The position numbers and the translations under genes were made by a program. The notes beneath the pieces were generated by a model that had not been told where the DNA came from, did no database searches, and saw only the letters and a list, made by a program, of their open reading frames with translations. From assembly GCA_021234155.1 (NCBI GenBank), contig JAJEKV010000047.1, positions 3,214,494-3,278,493 on the forward strand: a stretch of 64,000 bases of DNA. Direction: 5' to 3'. Origin of the DNA: Isoetes taiwanensis (taxonomy: Eukaryota; Streptophyta; Lycopodiopsida; Isoetales; Isoetaceae). The stretch's first letter is position 1. Every line of letters starts with the position of its first letter. Below are positions 57,341 to 64,000 of the stretch, in pieces.

Positions 57341-57748
57341 TTAGAACTCCCCTACTAATAACGCATTCATGACAGCATCTTTGGCCTCAACGATCTGTAG
57401 TAATCGGTGGAGACGAGTCAGCTGCGCGGTAAGCCTTTTAGTGCTGGTTGAAAGAGTGATAATGTCCTTAGACATTTTTTCTAACCCCTGAGAGAACACA
57501 TCGGTGTGCTCTTGCATTTTTTTTGCCATTGTTAAGGGAGCGCATGTCCTGTATGATAACATGCGTGAGGCTATTTGCTTTCGCTTATATTCTCGAGGGC
57601 TGCACCTTTTTACGGCCAGCTTACACCCTTGGCCAATTGGGTTGCTTCTTTTTAACGATGCACATGTACCATGAACCTCCGAGCATTCGCCAACCCCATT
57701 GTACGCTTCGACCGGAGAACTAACGATATTCTCATCCAATTTCTCCAT
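57341..57748 (-). CDS. Hypothetical protein, 135 aa, basic patch and coiled coil
   Basis: Minus-strand frame from the ATG at 57748 (MEKLDENIVSSPVEAYNGVG). The middle is basic (KLAVKRCSPREYKRKQIASR), like a nuclear localisation signal. The C-terminal third is helical (KMQEHTDVFSQGLEKMSKDI, TAQLTRLHRLLQIVEAKDAV), ending at 57341. It lies upstream of the Helitron gene on the same strand and could be an accessory ORF or captured sequence. No family is recognised. Confidence 0.4.
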   Translation of the reverse strand: MEKLDENIVSSPVEAYNGVGECSEVHGTCASLKRSNPIGQGCKLAVKRCSPREYKRKQIASRMLSYRTCAPLTMAKKMQEHTDVFSQGLEKMSKDIITLSTSTKRLTAQLTRLHRLLQIVEAKDAVMNALLVGEF

Positions 57749-57903
57749 TTACTACGCAAGAGGCAAACACCGAATCAATAATATATATATATATAATGAT
57801 ATATAGACATGTACATACATTGAAGACCATGTATATCGCTAACAAGATGTAAGAGCAAAAATATACTTCATGCCCCGAGCATGATCAACCATCAGTTATA
57901 CAA

Positions 57904-58203
57904 TCAAGGAGTACTAAATATCCCGATTTCGACTTTACCGTCCACTAGCTCGACATTCACTTTGAAAATGCCTGCAGGGTCAATGGCATCACGACCCATA
58001 TATTTTTGGAGCAAATAAGGTACGACACCAGATGGAAAGTTCGTTTCCACAACTTCTACTTTACGGAGGAAGGAACTAGGGAGGAATCGACCCACGACTA
58101 AAGCATCGAATAAGAGTTCTGAGGAACCATGCATCCAACCACACTCGACATGGATCCAATCACACGTCATATTGACAATGCCCTCCGGCAATGGATTGCC
58201 CAT
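57904..58203 (-). CDS. Hypothetical protein or terminal exon, 99 aa
   Basis: Minus-strand frame starts MGNPLPEGIVNMTCDWIHVE directly after an acceptor-like TGATTTCAG, so it may be an exon and not a complete gene. It continues with FLPSSFLRKVEVVETNFPSG and ends KVNVELVDGKVEIGIFSTP at 57904. Alternating hydrophobic and polar residues suggest a beta-rich fold. No family is recognised. It is collinear with the 135-aa ORF and the Helitron gene. Confidence 0.4.
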   Translation of the reverse strand: MGNPLPEGIVNMTCDWIHVECGWMHGSSELLFDALVVGRFLPSSFLRKVEVVETNFPSGVVPYLLQKYMGRDAIDPAGIFKVNVELVDGKVEIGIFSTP

Positions 58204-58259
58204 CTGAAATCAGTGGACGTTATCAACCCACATGTCAGCATACGTTACTAAACACATAG

Positions 58260-59700
58260 GCTTTCTATTATAGATTTTGCTTGAGATGCTCTGGAAGGCA
58301 GTGCATGGAAGTTAGATGTTATAACACGCAGGCATGCAAGTTATACCTCGAAACTCCAAATTAGAGAGGAGAAGGAAGGGAATACCATGGAAAGGCTATA
58401 CGATTTCATGCAAGGACGGGTGTACCTCGAAACTTGAAATTACAATAGCATCACATGTAAAAATGACAAACATGATATGGCGACTCTTGAAACTAGAATC
58501 TTAACCCAGTAAGGTTCATGCAAGGACGGCTAAACCCCGAAAGTCGAATCTATAAAGGAAACTAAGTACTAAGTAGAATGGGAAGGAAAAATTACTATAG
58601 GAAGCTAGATACTAAATGCGAAAGACGAGAAATTAGGGAGGGTGAAACAACAAATATCATGAAATCACACGTGAGGGGAACACTCCAAGCACATGAATAT
58701 AACATGCACATCAGCAGGAGATAGATACTAAATGTGTACGACGGGAAAAAAAAAAACCATTGGCTCATATCGTAGGAAGGAAGGAAAACAACTATGCAAC
58801 TATAAATCGGCACTTGAAATTAAAGAGGAGAAAACAACAAATACCATTGACCCACGAAAGTGGAGTCACATGTGCGGGGAACACGCCAAGCATATGAAAC
58901 TAACACGTCAATACGTAAGAAGCTAACGCGTGTAAGCTATATCTCGAGACTTGAAATTAAAGAGGAGAAAACAACAAATACCATGGACCCACGAAAAGAC
59001 TAAAAGGGACAAAGGAAATGCCTCGAAACTCGAAATTACTTGACGAGACAAAAGTAGAAAGGAAGGAAAACAACCATGCAACTATAAATCAGCACTTGAA
59101 ATTAAAGAGGAGAAAACAACAAAAACCATTGACCCACGAAAGTGGAATCACATATGCGGGGAACACGCCAAGTATATGAAATTAATACGTTAATACGAAA
59201 GAAGCGATGTAAGATATATCTCGAGTCTTGAAATTAAAGAGGATAAAACAACAAATACCATAGACCCACGAAAGAGGAAAGGGACAAAGGAAACGCCTCG
59301 AAACTCGAAATTACGGACGAAACAAAAGTAGATGCAATGGGATCACATGTAAAAAACATGTTCACGCAAGGACGGCTAAGCCTCGAAACCCGAATATATG
59401 GAGGGGAAGAAAGGAGATACCATGTAATATCAGGCTAGCACAACTTTGAAACCCAGAATAAGTACTAAATAGAATGGGAAGAAAAAATTGCTATAGGAAG
59501 CTAGACACTAAATGTGTAGGATGGGAAAAAAGAAACCATTGGCTCACATTATGGAAAAGGCAAAGCAAACATACAAATCTTTCTTAGAACGTTGATCGTC
59601 CAAACTCAACCTTATGGGAACAAAAAATTACTATAGGAAGATCACATTATGGAAAGAGGCAAAGCAACCATGCAAATCTCTCTTAGAACATTGATCGCCT
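58260..59700. repeat. Degenerate tandem array, unit about 150-300 bp
   Basis: Recurring blocks include GAAATTAAAGAGGAGAAAAC, CCACGAAAGTGGARTCACAT, GGGGAACACGCCAAGYATAT and ATGCAAGGACGGSTAARCC. The clearest adjacent copies are at about 58790-58990 and 59050-59260. No coding potential. The array ends just before the LTR. Confidence 0.75.
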
Positions 59701-59745
59701 AAACTCTACCTTAGCAAGGGAGCAGATTAGAAAAAGGAAGCGCCC

Positions 59746-61499
59746 TGTGACGTTCCAGGCATTCATACGGTATACGTATGCACGCCGGGACACGTCACTA
59801 GGACATAAGGGGGTAATTGGCTAAGTGGGCATCGACCACAATGGTTTTATTTAGCTATGTTAATAAATCCATTGTGGATAATTATAAAGTATATAGCCTA
59901 ATTACCCTAATTAAGCTAAATTAGTTAATTAGCACCAACAAGGGGGTGCCACTTGGCCCAAATCGATTGGGCAAGGCATGGTTTCCATTTTGGACACCCA
60001 AATTATGGCTTTTGTGCCCCAATTCGAATTAGGAGCAGCTGGAGATGGAGGAGAGGAGCTGCTGGGTGCCCAAGGAGCAGGCCTGGCCTAAGGAGCAGCC
60101 TGGCGCTCAAGGAGCAGCCGAAATAAAGGACCTATTCTTGGCCCAAGGAGCAAACAGCCTTAGGACTGCTGGTGAGCACCCAAGGAGCAGCTGGCGCCCA
60201 AGGACTGCTCTTCGACCTCACCAAAATCACTAAACAACCCCTAGTCATTGCTTGCCACCCTTAAATGCGGACTATGGAAGCACCCCACGATAACGGGTCC
60301 AGTAGAAACACCGGTTGGTAGTAGTTTAGTTGTGAATTCTAGGGTAGCCCGTTGGGCACTTGTTGTGATGTTCTCATTCGTTCTCTACGTGTTTAATGGT
60401 AGGAACTAACCCTTGATTGTAAAGGTAAGTTCTCTTTATATTCTCGATTCTCGTTTGGTTCCTAAAAAGGATGGATTGATAGTTCTTTGTATGGTATCAC
60501 TGAAATGGGGGAAATAAGGGCGGGGTAGAGACCTCTGAACTCATATAATGTTAGTATGTTCCTAGATAAAACCCTCAGAATTCCCAATATTAAGGCCTGT
60601 GCACAAGAGCCCACCGGGTCCTAGATGCTATGGTCCGGCTTAGCACCGCACAAGGAACACAAAGGTGACATGAGGGGTGGGGTCTTGCACGAGCATACAA
60701 GGCTCCGAGACTCCTACAGGGGCTAGGCCTCGATGGCCGGCCACGTGAGGGGCGGGTATGGGTCCGACACTCCACAGGTGTAGAGGTGTGATCCGTATGG
60801 AGCACCTTGCACTTTGAGTAGATTTAGGGTGAGTAAGTCGGCACGGATGCGGGGGTCGCCGATGCGGCACGTATTCTCTAGCTCACCCATGGAACCACCG
60901 TGATTCTCGAAGGGGACGCTTTCCCCAGACCCGCCTCATCGGACCAGCGCCATGAACCCGGAGTAGGCTCAAAGGGTGATACCTTGAACCTCGTCTCCCA
61001 AGGCTATAGCGAAGCCATAGCGTGAATTGACCCATCCGCAAAGTGTGCACACGGAGGGGCGGATGGAGTGGTCAACCCTAGCCGATGTTCTATGCCAGCC
61101 AACGCCATGCCAAGACTCGGTCTCGCCGATCTCTTGAGGCCCAAACCGGCGGTCGATCCTCACCGGAGTCCGAGCCGGGGTAGAACCCGGGTTTGGGTGT
61201 TTTCTTAGGTTTGGATGCATATTCTATGCCGTTGGTATTTGATGGATGCACCACCCTTCGTGGTGGTTATTTATATATGATTTATGCCGTGTGCTAACCC
61301 TTGTATTCATGCTTCCGCGACGAGGAGTCCCATTGAAGGCGTGGGCGAATGACCCCCTTTCAGAAACCTCTTCTTTGGCATCATTTCATAGATGGCCCGA
61401 AATAGACGGAGGGCCCCGCCATGGCAAGTTGGTTGCCATGGGAGGGGAAAGTCCCCGCATGTATACGGCCGGGTGTCGATATATATTTGGGAGCGTCCA
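59746..61499 (+). repeat. Candidate 5' LTR, 1,754 bp
   Basis: It begins TGTGACGTTCCAGGCATTCA, like many plant Gypsy LTRs, and ends GGGAGCGTCCA three bases before the primer site. TG...CA ends are present. An ORF-like frame at 60045-60233 is an artefact of the short GGAGCAG-type repeat at 60029-60210. The left border is set from the TGTGACG pattern and cannot be confirmed without the 3' copy. Confidence 0.6.
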
Positions 61500-61502
61500 T
61501 TA

Positions 61503-61514
61503 TGGTATCGAGCC
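61503..61514 (+). promoter_or_regulatory. tRNA-Met-type primer-binding site
   Basis: TGGTATCGAGCC matches the plant LTR primer site TGGTATCAGAGCC with one base missing. It lies 3 nt after the LTR end. Confidence 0.65.
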
Positions 61515-61879
61515 ATGATTACGGTTGACCTAATCATAGCATCGCCAAACTCTAACTCGTAGCTCGCCGGTTAGGTTTAAAGAAGTTAGGGCTTAATCGA
61601 GGACCCAAGTTTGAGGGGCTATAACCTTTTGTAGGTAGCCGGGATGAAGGTGGAAATGGCTCCATTGGATCGGGCGTACCCCAAATACCCTAGGACAGTC
61701 GTTAGCTGGCGAAAAATGGTCAAGGAGGGGCCCCGAAAGTCAACTCGGGCGCCGCTTGCTTTTGATCGACTCACAGACGCGGTAGAAACATCGTGATAAT
61801 GCCGCCGGGCGGACCGATAAAAAAACGCTATTTTTCGCCGTATAAAAAATTTTATTATTTTTCTTTATATACATATTTT

Positions 61880-61965
61880 ATGGCGCCTCAACCCAGATTT
61901 GAACCCATGACCTCTGAACTCCAAACCTAGGTGCCTACCACCACACCAAACTCTCTCTTGAATGT
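61880..61965 (-). mobile_element. tRNA-derived SINE head
   Basis: Minus strand: A-box-like TGGTGTGGTGG (61938-61948) and B-box GGGTTCAAATCT (61896-61907), about 43 nt apart as in a tRNA. The intervening sequence does not fold as a standard tRNA. Confidence 0.55.
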
Positions 61966-62037
61966 AACATATGTGTTTCACATATTTCTTATACACATAT
62001 AGTACTCTAGTTCTCTCAGATAGCAACTTTTATATAA

Positions 62038-62112
62038 AGGGTACTATGGGGTCTTGAACCCCTAACCTTCTGCACCCAAACCAACACCTTCACCAATAAG
62101 CCAACTTCTTTC
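62038..62112 (-). mobile_element. Second tRNA-derived SINE head
   Basis: Minus strand: A-box TGGCTTATTGG (62093-62103) and a perfect T-arm GGGGTTCAAGACCCC (62048-62062) at tRNA spacing. It differs in sequence from the SINE head 90 bp to its left, so it is a separate insertion or family. Confidence 0.55.
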
Positions 62113-62213
62113 TTGAAGGGATATAACCCTTTTTCTAATATTTATAATGCATCTATATTTTAAAATTAGAGCCGTGCCTTTGGTAAACCCACGGAAGTGG
62201 GCAGGCAACTCCG

Positions 62214-62355
62214 CCCGTGGGGCAAGCTCTCTCGCCATAGCCACCGAGCAAGCTCTCTCCCATAGCCACCGAGCAAGCTCTCTCGCCATAGCCACCGGAG
62301 TAAGCACTCTTGCCATGGCCACGGAGAGTCGACCTTTCTCGCCATAGTCAACCGG
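62214..62355. repeat. GAGCAAGCTCTCTCGCCATAG minisatellite
   Basis: Five imperfect copies of a 26-29 bp unit, CAAGCTCTCTCGCCATAGCC plus ACCGAG. The ends drift (GTAAGCACTCTTGCCATGGC). Confidence 0.85.
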
Positions 62356-62359
62356 ATAA

Positions 62360-64000
62360 CTGTTAACCATGTATAAAGCTAGTATCCCCTAGGAATAAAC
62401 CGACCAAATGACACGACGTAATCTAGCAAGTCCGGCCAACTTGTTATGATAACATCAACTCACTTGGTGGGACTAATTCCGGAATTTAATTAACGATGTG
62501 GCAACTCTCTAGAATAGCAAAGATGTGTTATATCCTTGATATTCTTTAGGCGACGATAATAATGCCCGCCATCGGCGTTCCTCGATCCATAACTTTAATT
62601 ATTATTGTCCTTTGGCGTATGCCTTGATAACACGCTTCTTTCTTGACCCTTGCCATGATTCAATCCATACTACATTCATATGCTTTATATTAGACCTTAT
62701 TCGACGTTATATAAGTAATGCTTTATAAACATAATTCTAATTAACGCTGCCTCACTCTAGTGCCTAAACCTTGACTCGCCTCGCCTCCCGTGAGAAAGGA
62801 TCTCTTTGTCGTCCAACCGACTAGGGACTGCCATGCAGCACCCCTCTAGACCATCGGTTTGGATTCCTTTGATCCTACCACCCTTCAATATTCCTTCTCA
62901 TTGGTCTTGTTCCTTTTACGGATCACTTCCCCTAGATCATGGCACATACTCTGAAATACGTAATGAGTCCTTTTGTTGGGTACAAACCTTGGTATCATTT
63001 TGTGCCAAACTTCACCGCCTACATGGCTATGAGTAGTTATCTGCACCACACGCCTGTCAAAGTGACAACAATCTACCTTTTTTTTTTTAGAGTTGTTCTC
63101 CCGTACAATCCAATGCCACCCAACCCTTGTTGATTACTCACCTCCTTCTAGGGTATCCAAATATGGTTGGGGAAAAGTATTTCCAACCATTCCTTTAATC
63201 CCCAAATGGCGTTAAGTTCCACAAATGAACTTACGTATTCCAAGGGGTTATGTGAATGTCCCAAAGGACAGTACCACCCAAAGACCCCCCAAGGTAGGCC
63301 TCCTCTATTCAGAGATATTGTGTTCAAGTCTCTGGGGTCCATCATATGTCCTCGTGGGACGCCGCCAATGTGGCATGACATATAAATGCTATCTACCTAT
63401 CTATCTATTTATTAAAATGTCCTTGGTGAATTCAATTCACCATCTTGTCTTAGGACATGGAAGTCTTCTTCCCTAAGCCATGCACCAAATCTTTAAGGAG
63501 TTTTTCAGCTCTTTGTCGCCTTTCAAGCCGCGAAATCTACCTTTGTATATTAGCAATGACCACCCTTCATGTTAGGTAATAACCTATCTATCCGTGATTG
63601 CTAAATATCATGCATCAGCCACATCGATATACAAATCATCCTTTAGTTGTGATCTATATTCGAGAGAGTCACCAATCCAATTACTCCTTTACGATCCGAT
63701 AACCGCCTTGTGCCTTCTAAGCCACTATTATATGGCCCTTATATTGTAAACCTACCTATCATTGGGAGTTATAATCCAACATTGTCCTACATCCCGAAAT
63801 GTTACTCATTACATTTCTCCGTCATGATGTCATGTCATTGTTCGGCATTCCAAATGACTTGGCATCCGCATTTAAGCCATAGTCATGGCCTAAGAGCGGG
63901 TGAGCCTTCAGATAAATCGTGAATTACAAGGTGCTTGCCTTGTACTTTGTGAGCCTTTCTACAATTATCTATGTTGAGACAACACGGACTTGTATCCATG
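62360..64000. other. Non-coding interior of the LTR element
   Basis: No coding frame with domain support on either strand, and no second LTR or polypurine tract was identified. Short TATC repeats occur at about 63395-63412. Confidence 0.5.

Larger units (their letters stand above)
59746..64000 (+). mobile_element. LTR retrotransposon, 5' part, no gag-pol seen
   Basis: A 5' LTR (59746-61499) is followed by a primer-binding site at 61503-61514 and a non-coding interior that reaches the window end. No gag, protease, reverse transcriptase or integrase motif was found in 2.5 kb of interior, so this may be a large non-autonomous derivative or the coding part may lie beyond the window. The interior has two SINE heads and a minisatellite. 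The 3' LTR is outside the window. Confidence 0.6.

Noticed and set aside
57341-58203. Possible RPA-like accessory gene of the Helitron
   Set aside because: Plant Helitrons can carry RPA-like genes, but neither ORF shows recognisable OB-fold or zinc-ribbon motifs, so I left them as hypothetical.
61246-61537. Open frames on both strands near the LTR end
   Set aside because: They lie within the candidate LTR and have no domains; LTR sequence is not expected to code here.

Overview
The window looks like nuclear DNA of a land plant. The evidence is plant-type gene families: a CLF/SWN-type Enhancer-of-zeste methyltransferase with CXC and SET exons, a DAD1-like plastid phospholipase A1, and an S-locus/G-type lectin protein. 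Introns with GT-AG borders, an LTR element with an initiator-tRNA-Met-like primer site, Helitrons, LINE, hAT-like and MULE-like insertions, and tRNA-derived SINE heads point the same way. DUF7869-type transposase relatives are abundant. From general knowledge this repeat mix suggests a large, repeat-rich genome of a non-flowering plant such as a fern, but that is an inference and not a firm assignment. I see no rRNA, no CRISPR array and no convincing intact tRNA gene.

Layout. 0-8 kb: two decayed transposase genes, a GTGGTG minisatellite and two unrecognised ORFs. 8-14 kb: a small ORF, a higher-order CACCACATG repeat, a Ulp1-type cysteine-protease exon, a triple fold-back cluster, a coiled-coil exon, a ~750 bp minisatellite, and an ORF that begins with a DNA-methyltransferase-like motif. 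14.6-16.1 kb: a 5'-truncated LINE with a 15-bp target duplication. 16.7-19.1 kb: an unprocessed Enhancer-of-zeste pseudogene. 20-22.7 kb: fold-backs built from a 22-bp GGAAACCTCCCC unit and a G-type lectin pseudogene. 23.1-24.8 kb: a DAD1-like lipase pseudogene carrying a 182-bp MULE-like MITE. 24.8-29 kb: intergenic repeats. 29.9-33.4 kb: a DUF7869 gene split by a 2,067-bp hAT-like element. 34-42.3 kb: gene-poor DNA bounded by two outward-facing Helitron 3' ends. 44-47.5 kb: an orphan exon and a second long DUF7869 gene. 50.0-50.8 kb: a small membrane-protein gene with a TATA box. 51.3-51.9 kb: a CACTA-like terminus and SINE-like units. 52.3-57 kb: a decayed autonomous Helitron Rep/helicase, then two small ORFs. 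58.3-59.7 kb: a degenerate tandem array. 59.7 kb to the end: the 5' LTR and non-coding interior of an LTR retrotransposon, with two SINE heads and a minisatellite.

The genes do not form a pathway. The window is mostly a graveyard in which mobile elements have landed in one another and in copies of host genes. Its value is in the precision of several insertion scars (8-, 9- and 15-bp target duplications) and in the recognisable ruins of three host gene families. The only plausible working host gene is the small membrane protein at 50.4 kb. The least explained stretch is 9.8-14.1 kb, where protease-like, coiled-coil and methyltransferase-like coding pieces lie among fold-backs.
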